Shown here: piece after piece, positions 36,447 through 44,654 of the stretch
Position numbering within the stretch: the first letter of the stretch is position 1
How the letters are laid out: each line of letters begins with the position of its first letter
Source: Levilactobacillus zymae DSM 19395
GTDB taxonomy: Bacteria > Bacillota > Bacilli > Lactobacillales > Lactobacillaceae
NCBI RefSeq assembly: GCF_001434115.1
Contig: NZ_AZDW01000037.1
Span: forward strand, 48,973-112,972
DNA length: 64,000 nt
Direction: 5' to 3'
Position numbers and translations under genes: made by a program
Notes under the pieces: generated by a model
What the model was told of the DNA's origin: nothing
What the model saw: only the letters and a program-made list of their open reading frames with translations
Database searches by the model: none

Positions 36447-36698
36447 TTGGCAACTAAAGAAGTTACGCAAGTTGAAATGATGAAGATTATCGCACTGTTC
36501 CGCAAAGAAGGTTTCAAGGGAGAATATGAGGACTTCCAACGAGTCAGTGGGACTGACCGGGAGTTCTTTGTGGTTATGAGTAACGAACAGGGCATTAAGG
36601 CGTTGTTCCGGGCTAGTTTGATGTTGAATGCGGTGCAGTTCCAGTACGTGTTGGATGATAAGCACACGTTTGTGCAGGAAGACGCGGATGCCAGCTAA
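36447..36698 (+). CDS. Small cytoplasmic protein of unknown function
   Basis: 83 aa from TTG 36447 (TTG 36441 is also possible; the AAAAGAGA ribosome site is weak). Mixed helix/strand pattern: VEMMKIIALFRKEGF, then DREFFVVMSNEQGIKALFRA and FQYVLDD. No motif recognised. Paired with the preceding 72-aa gene. Confidence 0.55.
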   Translation: MATKEVTQVEMMKIIALFRKEGFKGEYEDFQRVSGTDREFFVVMSNEQGIKALFRASLMLNAVQFQYVLDDKHTFVQEDADAS

Positions 36699-36816
36699 AG
36701 ATTGACTAAAATAGCGTCACCAAGTCCAACCGCTTGGTGGCGCTATTCTTTTACCTTTTTATAAGCACGTTAATACCAAGTTTTCCCCGAGTACTTGTTT
36801 TTCCAAAACTAAGCAG

Positions 36817-36847
36817 TTAGACTATATACAGTTAAACGATATATAGT
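36817..36847 (+). promoter_or_regulatory. padR promoter with embedded dyad operator
   Basis: TTAGAC, about 17-nt spacer, TATATA(GT). ACTATATA at 36821-36828 and TATATAGT at 36840-36847 form a perfect 8-bp inverted repeat spanning the -35 to -10 region, as expected for autoregulation by PadR. CTGTATA at 36852-36858 is a further related half-site. Confidence 0.6.
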
Positions 36848-36878
36848 ACCACTGTATAAGAAAGAAGGCATTGTCCGA

Positions 36879-37190
36879 ATGACACGCAATCGTCATTTGC
36901 CCTTGACCGAAACCACGACCTACATTTTACTGGCCTTAACCCAGCCGTTGCACGGGTATGGTGCCATTCAGAAAATCACAGAACTGAGTGACGGAGCCGT
37001 GAAGGTGGCTGCGGGGACCATGTACGGCGCGATTGAAAACTTATTGAAGCTGGGCTGGATTCACGAAGTTCCCAGTGCCGATAAGCGCCGCCGGGTCTAT
37101 GAGGTAACGGCTCAAGGTCAAGACATTTTACGACAGGAGATTCAACGCTTGCGCCAGTTGGGGAACTTGGCGACACAGTTAGGCTATTAG
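36879..37190 (+). CDS. PadR-family transcriptional regulator
   Basis: 103 aa, PadR winged helix: LPLTETTTYILLALTQPLHGYGAI, then KVAAGTMYGAIENLLKLGWIHEV and RRVYEVTAQGQDIL. It is followed 13 bp later by a DUF2812 membrane protein, the common PadR/DUF2812 pair. It probably represses its own operon through the dyad in the promoter. Confidence 0.92.
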   Translation: MTRNRHLPLTETTTYILLALTQPLHGYGAIQKITELSDGAVKVAAGTMYGAIENLLKLGWIHEVPSADKRRRVYEVTAQGQDILRQEIQRLRQLGNLATQLGY

Positions 37191-37203
37191 GGGGAGTAAG
37201 GTT

Positions 37204-37827
37204 ATGAAAAAGGTTCATCTGTTTTTTACGTTGGATGCCGAGGAATCCTGGATCAATACGGTGCAGGCGGGTGGTTACCGGCTGAGTCATGTTACCCGGT
37301 GGTTGGCCCTTTATACGTTTACACCGCTGACGAAAACGGCGACGGTCAATCCGTACACGCGCCTCGATTTTCGCAATAAAGCCATGTCACAACGTAATTA
37401 CGCGGATTATTGTCAATTATTCGCCGATAGCGGCTGGCGCCTGATTACTGGTAGTCGACATGGTGGGGCTCAATACTTTCAACAAACCACGGTCACCGCG
37501 GATCACGATATTTTTTCGGATAGCCAGTCGCGCGCCCGGAGTCGACAACGCTACTTACAGTTTAGTCTGACGTTCACAGTTCTATTTTTCCTGTACGCGG
37601 GGGCCTGCGTACGCAATTCGACCGCTGGTTGGAGTGGCCTGTGGCACGTGAAAAGTTGGTACCTGACGCCGGGAATCTGGCAGATGCACGGATTTCAATT
37701 CTGGCGAGCGATGTTGATTGAAACGCCGGTGGCCGTGCTGCGAGCAGTGCCGGCTTACGTATTCTTAATATTAGGAATCTTTTATTTAATTCGGGTGATG
37801 GTGAACTTACCGCGTAAATTAAGTTAG
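37204..37827 (+). CDS. DUF2812 family membrane protein
   Basis: 207 aa. N-terminal soluble half (AEESWINTVQAGGYRLSHVTRW, YTRLDF, YCQLFADSGWRLI, QYFQQTT, IFSDSQSR) matches DUF2812; two membrane helices follow (about residues 120-138 and 182-200). GGGGGAGTAAGG precedes ATG. Usually regulated by the neighbouring PadR; function unknown. Confidence 0.82.
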   Translation: MKKVHLFFTLDAEESWINTVQAGGYRLSHVTRWLALYTFTPLTKTATVNPYTRLDFRNKAMSQRNYADYCQLFADSGWRLITGSRHGGAQYFQQTTVTADHDIFSDSQSRARSRQRYLQFSLTFTVLFFLYAGACVRNSTAGWSGLWHVKSWYLTPGIWQMHGFQFWRAMLIETPVAVLRAVPAYVFLILGIFYLIRVMVNLPRKLS

Positions 37828-38159
37828 TGGCAAGTCGCGTCCAGCTATTCAATCTCAGTTCGCGTTGCCGTTACTAAGGTTTTTACTATTACCAACGTCT
37901 CTGGCCCAACAAGAACACTTTATCAAATTCAATCAGCACGCTATGCCGTTTAGGGTAGCGTGCTTTTATTTTAGCCATGGAAGGGCCCGGGAGTTATTGG
38001 GTCCACGCGGCCGGTGGCGGGGATACGATCGACCTGACCGTCACGGCTGATTAGCTGGCCGGCTAAGAATTCCCTTGCATTGGGCCTAGTTGGGCGCGTA
38101 CCATGACTAGGTTAGTAAAAACGGGGGCTCATGTCCCTGCGAATAGGGGGAGTTTTAAC
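37828..38159. other. Intergenic region with terminator-like hairpin
   Basis: AGCACGCTA/TAGCGTGCT hairpin at 37935-37963 followed by TTTATTTT is a likely terminator of the padR operon. TTGCAT at 38075 and TACCAT at 38099, 18 nt apart, may be the promoter of the next gene. No ORF supported. Confidence 0.55.
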
Positions 38160-38831
38160 ATGAATTTTGCCAATCAATACGCGTTTGACCGGGCCGCGAC
38201 CCGGGAGTTGGTCACCGGAAACCTGGAGCGGCTGGTAACCGTGACAGGCCGGTTAGACGGTCTGGTTGCCGGTCCGGAAACCGTTGCGGGTCAGAATCTG
38301 AAACGCGCTTACCAGGAAGTCCTCGCTCACGATCAGCCCCTAGTGGCGACGGACATCTGGACCCTGAACCAACAGGTGTGCGCCGGCACGCCGGGGGCCG
38401 GGCAACTCCGAACGGTCACACTCAGTTCTGATGCGGACGGGTGGGTACCGCCAATTCCGGTGGCGGCGCGCGCCCAACGGGACCTGACAGCGATCCTGAC
38501 CACCCAAAAATCGACTACGGAACGAGCGATGGAGGTCTTACTTTACCTGTCACGCTGGCAACTCTTTCCAGCCGGTAATCAACGAACGGCCCTAGTGGCG
38601 GCCAATGCCGTGATGCTGGCTGACGGAGCGGGCGTCTTGGCCATTCCGGCGGACAAGTTGGACTGGTACCAGACCCAGTTACGTGATTACCAACGGGCCG
38701 GGCGAGGGTTGGTCATCAAGCAGTGGCTGTATCGCAATGCCGTTTGGGGCACGCCAGCGGGCCGAGTAGCCGAACAGCCGCAACAGTTCCACCAGAACAA
38801 GTACTCACCGTTGAACGGGCCATTAGATTAA
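38160..38831 (+). CDS. Fic/Doc-like protein with degenerate active site
   Basis: 223 aa from ATG 38160 (AGGGGGAGTTTT upstream). Helical chain; the segment LFPAGNQRTALVAANAVMLA aligns with the Fic motif HPFxxGNGRxxR, but His is Gln (WQLF), Pro is Leu and the second Gly is Gln. The catalytic His is therefore missing and AMP transfer is unlikely by the usual route. It may be a non-catalytic or altered Fic protein. No antitoxin partner is adjacent. Confidence 0.65.
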   Translation: MNFANQYAFDRAATRELVTGNLERLVTVTGRLDGLVAGPETVAGQNLKRAYQEVLAHDQPLVATDIWTLNQQVCAGTPGAGQLRTVTLSSDADGWVPPIPVAARAQRDLTAILTTQKSTTERAMEVLLYLSRWQLFPAGNQRTALVAANAVMLADGAGVLAIPADKLDWYQTQLRDYQRAGRGLVIKQWLYRNAVWGTPAGRVAEQPQQFHQNKYSPLNGPLD

Positions 38832-38873
38832 ATAGTGTCCACAACGTTGATAGTTTAATTCGAATTCTAAAGG

Positions 38874-38905
38874 GTAACCAGTCCTTAGCGATTGGTTATT
38901 TTTTT
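38874..38905 (+). terminator. Terminator after Fic-like gene
   Basis: TAACCAGTC pairs with GATTGGTTA, then seven Ts. Confidence 0.8.
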
Positions 38906-39265
38906 AGCTTTAATAATTTTAGTGGAACATCAATAATTAATTAGACATCTTTTTAAATGTGTTGCTATTTTCTTTCGGCTTTTGACAAAATATTCATTAC
39001 TTCCAATTAATGTTCGGTAGTCCCATTAGGCTTGAATTATCTGGCCTTAAATGGCAATCCAACCTAAATGCTGATATGTCAAGGATAATGGATGATTCTT
39101 AAGGCTTAATCACCTTATTCGTAATACCCATTGATGGACACGCCCCTGTATAAAAGATACAATAAAATTATAAATAATATTTACTTTTTAGTTTACATAG
39201 TAAGCCGATTAGTGAACGTGAGTGGTCTTCAAATCAGGATTCCTAGTTTGGGAGGGGGAGGTATC
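38906..39265. other. AT-rich region before the MucBP adhesin
   Basis: Markedly AT-rich compared with flanks; no separate ORF. TTGACA near 38982 and TATAAA near 39161 are promoter-like elements. An in-frame ATG at 39131 lacks a ribosome site. Confidence 0.4.
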
Positions 39266-42200
39266 ATGTTTAAGCCAATGAATTCACAATCACATTATAA
39301 GATGTATAAAAAAGGGAAATTTTGGGTAGTCGCCGGTATCTTCACGGCAACCTTAACGTTCGGTACAATGGCGCCAGCTCATGCGGATGCGACGCCTCAG
39401 TCCGAAGCAGACACCACGACGATTACGGCATCGTCTGCGACAGATGCAACAAAATCGGCTCCGGCCAGCAGTGCGCCCAAGTCAGTAACGCCAGCGTCAT
39501 CTGCCGCGACCTCAACGTCTTCGGCCGCCACGTCAACGCCCCAACTGGCCGCTGATCCGGCCATAGAATCGTCTACTAATCAAGCCAGCTCAGCGAAACC
39601 CGCCGCGGATTCCTCGTCGCAGTCGTCAGAACCCGCTAAACCAGCAGAAACGCCAGCGCCCACGACGAAACCAGCCGCGGCTGAACAACCGGCAACGCCC
39701 GCTAAAGATGCCGCTAAGGACGGTGTGGTCAAGGACGCCTTGCCAACCGCTAAAGTGGAAAGCGACCAATTGACCGCTAAATCGGCGACCCCGGCCGCAT
39801 TGGCTGCCAAAGCAGACCAGACGGACCAGAAATTAGTGTATGACGATGCCCCAATTGACGAGTGGATGCCTAACAAGGCGCTGCAGCAGGCTCTATTGGC
39901 GACTTTCCAAAATACGCGCTGGTCATCACGGAATCAAAACTTTTTAGACCCGGATTATGATTCCAAACCAGGGGCCAAGGTTTGGAACTCGGTTGCGGAT
40001 ATTACCAAGAGTGATTTGTTATTACTTAAAGGGTTTTCGTTACAAACTCAATTTTCGACTTACATTGATGGCAAAACGTCCTATTCTATCGACGGCCTTC
40101 AGTACGCCACGAATCTTCAAAAGTTGGATTTACTAAACACCTTAAATTCTACGAATAACGGAAAAACGCCGGGCTATCAACACGGTGACATTACGGATAT
40201 TTCGCCAATTAAAAATTTGACAAATCTAACCTGGTTACAGATTTCAAATAATCGAGTCAGTGACATTACACCGTTGGAAAACATGAAAAAGTTGACGTAC
40301 TTATCAGCTGTCAACAACTCTATTCAGGATTTTTCGATGCTGAATGAAGCCCAATTTACGGATAGCTTGAATATAATTGATCAGGAATTCTACCGTGATC
40401 CGGTCTACATTAAAGCGGGCCAAGATACGGTCACCCTATCTAATATGGGAGTGAAGTTACCGCAAAATCATGGCGCAACGGTCGGAACTTATCAAGAAGT
40501 TTCCTGGACAAGTGTTGGCGGGGATGACTACTGGACGTACTATACGCGAACCCCCATGACGATAAATACTTTTCGACGGGGAGCTGATGGGACAGCGGTT
40601 AGTGATACGCAGGTCAAGTACACGATTTTAAAGAAACAAGTGACCCCGGGACCAACCACCAGTTCAGCTGCTGGCTATGGAGTTGGGGTTCATCGGCAGC
40701 CCTACACTTACTACTTAGTCGCCAATTACTATGATCAAGAGGGTTACAGGATTGCCACCTACTTTACCCCATACATCACGGATGCCGAAGCGGCCGCCGC
40801 AGTAACGGTCCATTATCAGGACCAAAAGGGAAACGCCATTGCTCCCGATGATGTGTTGGACCAAGGCGCCGTGGGGCAGACGTACACCACGAGCCCGAAG
40901 ACGGTCACGGGTTACACGCTGGATCAGACACAATTGCCAACTAACGCCACGGGGACGTTTGGCCAAGACGCCATCACGGTCACGTACGTGTACAACCAAG
41001 CGGATGGCGCGCCCATCACGGTGACCTACGTGGATGAAAATGGGACCGCTTTAGCGCCTGGTGCCACCTTGAACGGTAAGTACGGAGACGCCTACACGGC
41101 GGACCAAAAGGCGATTACGGGCTACCAGCTCAAGCAAACGCTGGGGGATGCCCAAGGCGTCTTCACGTTGGTACCGCAAACCGTGACGTTCGTGTACGAG
41201 AAAGCCATGTCGTCGATCGTGATCCATTACCAGGACGCCCAAGGCCACGACCTGGTCCCCGCCGAAACGCAGACGGGTCAGGTGGGCACGGACTACGCGG
41301 CCACGGCTAAGACGATTACGGGCTACAAGCTGGTCACCACACCGGTGAACGCCACGGGCCAATTTACGGCCACGCCACAAACCGTGACGTTTGTCTACGA
41401 TCAGGCCATGTCGTCGATTACGATTCATTATCAAGATACGCAGGGCCACGACTTAGTTCCCGCGGAAACCCAGGCGGGTCAAGTCGGCACGGACTATGCG
41501 GCCACGGCAAAAACGATTACGGGCTACAAGTTGGTCACTACGCCGGCTAACGCGACCGGGAAGTTTACCGAAAACGCGCAAACTATCACGTTTGTCTATG
41601 ACCAGCAGATGTCGTCGATCGTGATTCGCTACCAGGATAAACAGGGACATAACCTGCTGCCAGCCGAAACTCAGGCGGGGCAAGTCGGCACGGCTTACGC
41701 GGTTGCGGCGAAACCCATCACGGGTTACCAGTTAGTGACCACGCCAGTCAACGCCACGGGTAAGTTTACCGAAAACGCGCAAACCATCACGTTTGTCTAC
41801 GACCAGCAGATGTCATCGATCGTGGTCAATTATCAAGACGACCAAGGTAACATCTTAGCGCCAACCGAAACGCAAACGGGTCAAGTGGGCACCAATTACA
41901 CCACGCAGGCGAAGACCATTAAAGGTTATAAGCTGGTCACTACGCCAGCCAACGCTACCGGTCAATTTACGGAAGCGCCACAAACGGTCACCTTCGTTTA
42001 CACCAAGGCGATGTCGTCAATCGTAGTGAATTACCAGGATGACCAAGGTAACATCTTAGCGCCAACCGAAACGCAAACGGGTCAAGTGGGCACCAATTAC
42101 ACCACGCAGGCGAAGACCATTAAAGGTTATAAGCTGGTCACTACGCCAGCCAACGCCACCGGTCAATTTACGGAAGCCCCACAGACGGTAACGTTCATTT

Positions 42201-43615
42201 ACGCCAAGGCAATGTCGTCAATCGTGGTCAATTACCAAGATGACCAAGGCAACACTTTAGCGCCAACCGAAACGCAAACGGGTCAAGTCGGGACGGACTA
42301 CACGGCGACGGCCAAGGCCATCAAAGGTTATAAGCTGGTCACCACGCCAGCCAACGCTACCGGCCAGTTTACGGAAACGCCACAAACGGTCACCTTCATT
42401 TACGCCAAGGCGATGTCGTCAATCGTGATCAACTACCAGGATGACCAGGGCAACACCTTAGCGCCAACTGAAACGCTAGCGGGCCAAGTGGGCACGGACT
42501 ACACAACGACAGCTAAGACCATTAAGGGCTACAAGCTGGTCACTACGCCAGCCAACGCTACCGGTCAATTTACGGAAGCGCCACAAACGGTCACCTTCGT
42601 TTACACCAAGGCAATGTCGTCAATCGTGATCAATTACCAGGATGACCAGGGTAACATCTTAGCCCCAGCGGAGACGCTGACGGGTCAAGTGGGCACGGAC
42701 TACACGGCAACGGCCAAGACGATTAAGGGCTACAAGCTGGTCACCACGCCAGCCAACGCTACCGGCCAATTCACGGAAGCGCCACAAACGGTCACCTTCA
42801 TTTACACCAAGGCGATGTCGTCAATCGTGGTGAACTACCAAGATGACCAGGGCAACGCCTTAGCTCCGGCTGAAACGCAAACGGGTCAAGTGGGCATGGA
42901 CTACACCACGCAAGCGAAGGCCATTGCGGGGTACACCTTGACCACCACGCCGGCGAACGCCACGGGCCAATTTGCGGCCACCGCGCAGACCATCACCTAC
43001 GTTTACACCAAGGACGCCGTCGTAACGCCACCAGTCGTGACGCCAACGCCGACGGTCACCATTACGGTGCACTACCAAACCACAACGGGACAAGCACTCG
43101 GCCCCGACGTGGTACTTACGGGTAAGCAGGGGGATGCCTACACGACAGCCCCAATCACCGTGGCTGGCTACCGGTTAACGGGCACCCCAACTAATGCCAC
43201 GGGGACGTTTGGCACCACGGCCGATACGGTCACTTACGTTTACGAGCCAATCACGGCAACGGGTGGTGACGGTGACCAAGGCACCACGGCACCGAGTGTT
43301 CCGGGGACGAAACACCCACAACCCGTAACGCCACAACCACAGCCGCAAAAGGTCGTTCAGGGTAACCAGGCCGACCGCGTGACCGTTAAGGCGCCAACCA
43401 ACACCACGCCGGTCCGGCCAGCGACTACTCAAGTCGCCGCCCCGACAAAGGTGAGTGCGCCGGTCGCCACGTCTCAGCGGACGCTTAACCAACTGGGCAC
43501 CACGGCCACTAAATTACCGCAGACCAACGAGCAAAAGACCACCGGTTGGTGGGGCTTGACACTGTTGGGCTTGTTGGGTGGTATTGTGGGCTGGAAGCGC
43601 CGGTCCGAAAAGTAG
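39266..43615 (+). CDS. LRR and MucBP-repeat adhesin, LPQTN-anchored
   Basis: 1449 aa. ATG 39266 follows GGGGGAGG and gives a KxYKxGKxW signal (HYKMYKKGKFWVVAG), for which the ATG at 39131 would be too far out. Order: Ala/Ser/Pro-rich segment to about 185; internalin-like leucine-rich repeats at about 270-365 (TDISPIKNLTNLTWLQISNN, VSDITPLENMKKL); then twelve MucBP repeats of about 67 residues (about 510-1330); Pro-rich spacer; LPQTN near 1415, helix and KRR tail. Expected to bind mucus or host/plant glycans. Sortase gene not in window. Confidence 0.93.
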   Translation: MFKPMNSQSHYKMYKKGKFWVVAGIFTATLTFGTMAPAHADATPQSEADTTTITASSATDATKSAPASSAPKSVTPASSAATSTSSAATSTPQLAADPAIESSTNQASSAKPAADSSSQSSEPAKPAETPAPTTKPAAAEQPATPAKDAAKDGVVKDALPTAKVESDQLTAKSATPAALAAKADQTDQKLVYDDAPIDEWMPNKALQQALLATFQNTRWSSRNQNFLDPDYDSKPGAKVWNSVADITKSDLLLLKGFSLQTQFSTYIDGKTSYSIDGLQYATNLQKLDLLNTLNSTNNGKTPGYQHGDITDISPIKNLTNLTWLQISNNRVSDITPLENMKKLTYLSAVNNSIQDFSMLNEAQFTDSLNIIDQEFYRDPVYIKAGQDTVTLSNMGVKLPQNHGATVGTYQEVSWTSVGGDDYWTYYTRTPMTINTFRRGADGTAVSDTQVKYTILKKQVTPGPTTSSAAGYGVGVHRQPYTYYLVANYYDQEGYRIATYFTPYITDAEAAAAVTVHYQDQKGNAIAPDDVLDQGAVGQTYTTSPKTVTGYTLDQTQLPTNATGTFGQDAITVTYVYNQADGAPITVTYVDENGTALAPGATLNGKYGDAYTADQKAITGYQLKQTLGDAQGVFTLVPQTVTFVYEKAMSSIVIHYQDAQGHDLVPAETQTGQVGTDYAATAKTITGYKLVTTPVNATGQFTATPQTVTFVYDQAMSSITIHYQDTQGHDLVPAETQAGQVGTDYAATAKTITGYKLVTTPANATGKFTENAQTITFVYDQQMSSIVIRYQDKQGHNLLPAETQAGQVGTAYAVAAKPITGYQLVTTPVNATGKFTENAQTITFVYDQQMSSIVVNYQDDQGNILAPTETQTGQVGTNYTTQAKTIKGYKLVTTPANATGQFTEAPQTVTFVYTKAMSSIVVNYQDDQGNILAPTETQTGQVGTNYTTQAKTIKGYKLVTTPANATGQFTEAPQTVTFIYAKAMSSIVVNYQDDQGNTLAPTETQTGQVGTDYTATAKAIKGYKLVTTPANATGQFTETPQTVTFIYAKAMSSIVINYQDDQGNTLAPTETLAGQVGTDYTTTAKTIKGYKLVTTPANATGQFTEAPQTVTFVYTKAMSSIVINYQDDQGNILAPAETLTGQVGTDYTATAKTIKGYKLVTTPANATGQFTEAPQTVTFIYTKAMSSIVVNYQDDQGNALAPAETQTGQVGMDYTTQAKAIAGYTLTTTPANATGQFAATAQTITYVYTKDAVVTPPVVTPTPTVTITVHYQTTTGQALGPDVVLTGKQGDAYTTAPITVAGYRLTGTPTNATGTFGTTADTVTYVYEPITATGGDGDQGTTAPSVPGTKHPQPVTPQPQPQKVVQGNQADRVTVKAPTNTTPVRPATTQVAAPTKVSAPVATSQRTLNQLGTTATKLPQTNEQKTTGWWGLTLLGLLGGIVGWKRRSEK
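40795..43250 (+). repeat. Twelve tandem MucBP-coding repeats
   Basis: Units of about 201 bp. Units 6-10 (roughly 41815-42810) are nearly identical in DNA, differing mostly at single bases, which points to recent duplication or gene conversion; outer units are more diverged. Confidence 0.9.
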
Positions 43616-43639
43616 ACTAATACCATAATTACAGCAAAA

Positions 43640-43677
43640 GAGTCACCGGAATCGTCATTCCGGTGGCTCTTTTTTTG
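43640..43677 (+). terminator. Terminator after MucBP adhesin
   Basis: GAGTCACCGGAAT pairs with ATTCCGGTGGCTC, then seven Ts. Confidence 0.92.
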
Positions 43678-43948
43678 AAAAAAATGATTATCAGCCGCTC
43701 TGGTAATTCGGTATACAAACCTTATCTTTTGTAAGCGATTCAATCAGTTGAATGATCAATAAAATTGGAATTTTTGATAATTATTAAAATTAATAAAAAA
43801 TAATGCCTATGGTTTAGCGGTTTTGCCATTATTAATTTAAGGGTGGAAAGTTAACTGGCAAACGACCAAATAATTAGTTATTTAAAAGATGTTAATGTAG
43901 TTACCATTTTGTGTAGTTGTAACGTTAGTAATGATAAAAGTATACATC
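43678..43948. other. AT-rich intergenic region
   Basis: About 270 nt of AT-rich DNA without a credible ORF, upstream of the promoter at 43949. Confidence 0.4.
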
Positions 43949-43977
43949 TTGAATGTATTTCCTAATGACACTATACT
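43949..43977 (+). promoter_or_regulatory. Promoter of the lectin/MBG operon
   Basis: TTGAAT, 17-nt spacer, TATACT, giving a leader of about 155 nt. Confidence 0.65.
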
Positions 43978-44090
43978 GAAAATTAAGTGACGGGTTCAAT
44001 TTTCTCGGGTGGCCGTCAATCCGCGACCGACCGTTTTATTTACAACCTACATAAGAAAGAATTGGCGCAACCCATCACGGAACTTTAAAC

Positions 44091-44120
44091 CGGCTAGTGG
44101 GTGATTACCGGCACTAGCCG
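44091..44120 (+). promoter_or_regulatory. Leader hairpin before the lectin/MBG operon
   Basis: CGGCTAGTG pairs perfectly with CACTAGCCG and is followed by AAAAA then the GGGGGGG ribosome region; no T run, so it is not a terminator. It may control translation of the first gene. Confidence 0.45.
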
Positions 44121-44138
44121 AAAAAGGGGGGGCAACTC

Positions 44139-44654
44139 ATGACGACCTATCGTGCCGCTTACGCACAGACCATTGCGAACATTTATGACCGCATCTTGAC
44201 GTTACGGAAAACAACGATGACGCTCCAAAAAACGTTGAACGTTCCGGACAGACTCTGGTCGCGGCTTTATCCCAACCAAAGATGGTCGGTGATGGCCACC
44301 GACAAAAAGGCAGACCTCTATGTTGAATCACAGCTCAAGTTGAATTATCTGACCGATTTGATTCTCTTTATCGAACGGGATCAGGTGCAGGCCCTGCCGG
44401 AGGAACTGGACGATTTCTTCGTCAAACGCGACCTGTACTGGTGGGAAAGCACCCTGAGCCTAGTGGGCAGTCCCGCTTACTTAGAACAGGAAATCATCGC
44501 GCCAGCCTACACCGAACTCGCTCGAACAGCTAAAACGGCAAAACCCCCGGTTTCCGGTAAGGTGGCTTGTCCAGCACAAGCATCGTCAGCCACGCCCTCC
44601 GGTCAACGTTGTGAGTCGCCAATTAACTCAGTAAAGAAGATGAATGAACCGTGA
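44139..44654 (+). CDS. Unknown 171-aa protein coupled to the giant surface protein
   Basis: Cytoplasmic-looking, helical, Tyr/Trp-containing (YDRILTLRKTTMTLQKTLN, RDLYWWESTLSLVGSP) with a low-complexity C-terminal third. AGGGGGGGCAACTC precedes ATG. Its stop overlaps the GTG of the next gene by 4 nt, so the two are translationally coupled; a chaperone or export accessory role for the KxYKxGKxW protein is possible inference. No family recognised. Confidence 0.6.
   Translation: MTTYRAAYAQTIANIYDRILTLRKTTMTLQKTLNVPDRLWSRLYPNQRWSVMATDKKADLYVESQLKLNYLTDLILFIERDQVQALPEELDDFFVKRDLYWWESTLSLVGSPAYLEQEIIAPAYTELARTAKTAKPPVSGKVACPAQASSATPSGQRCESPINSVKKMNEP

Noticed and set aside
38160..38831. Toxin-antitoxin module with the Fic-like gene
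   Set aside because: No small antitoxin-like gene lies on either side, and the Fic active site is degenerate.
39131..39265. N-terminal extension of the MucBP adhesin from ATG 39131
   Set aside because: No ribosome site, AT-rich noncoding composition, and it would bury the KxYKxGKxW signal peptide; ATG 39266 has GGGGGAGG.
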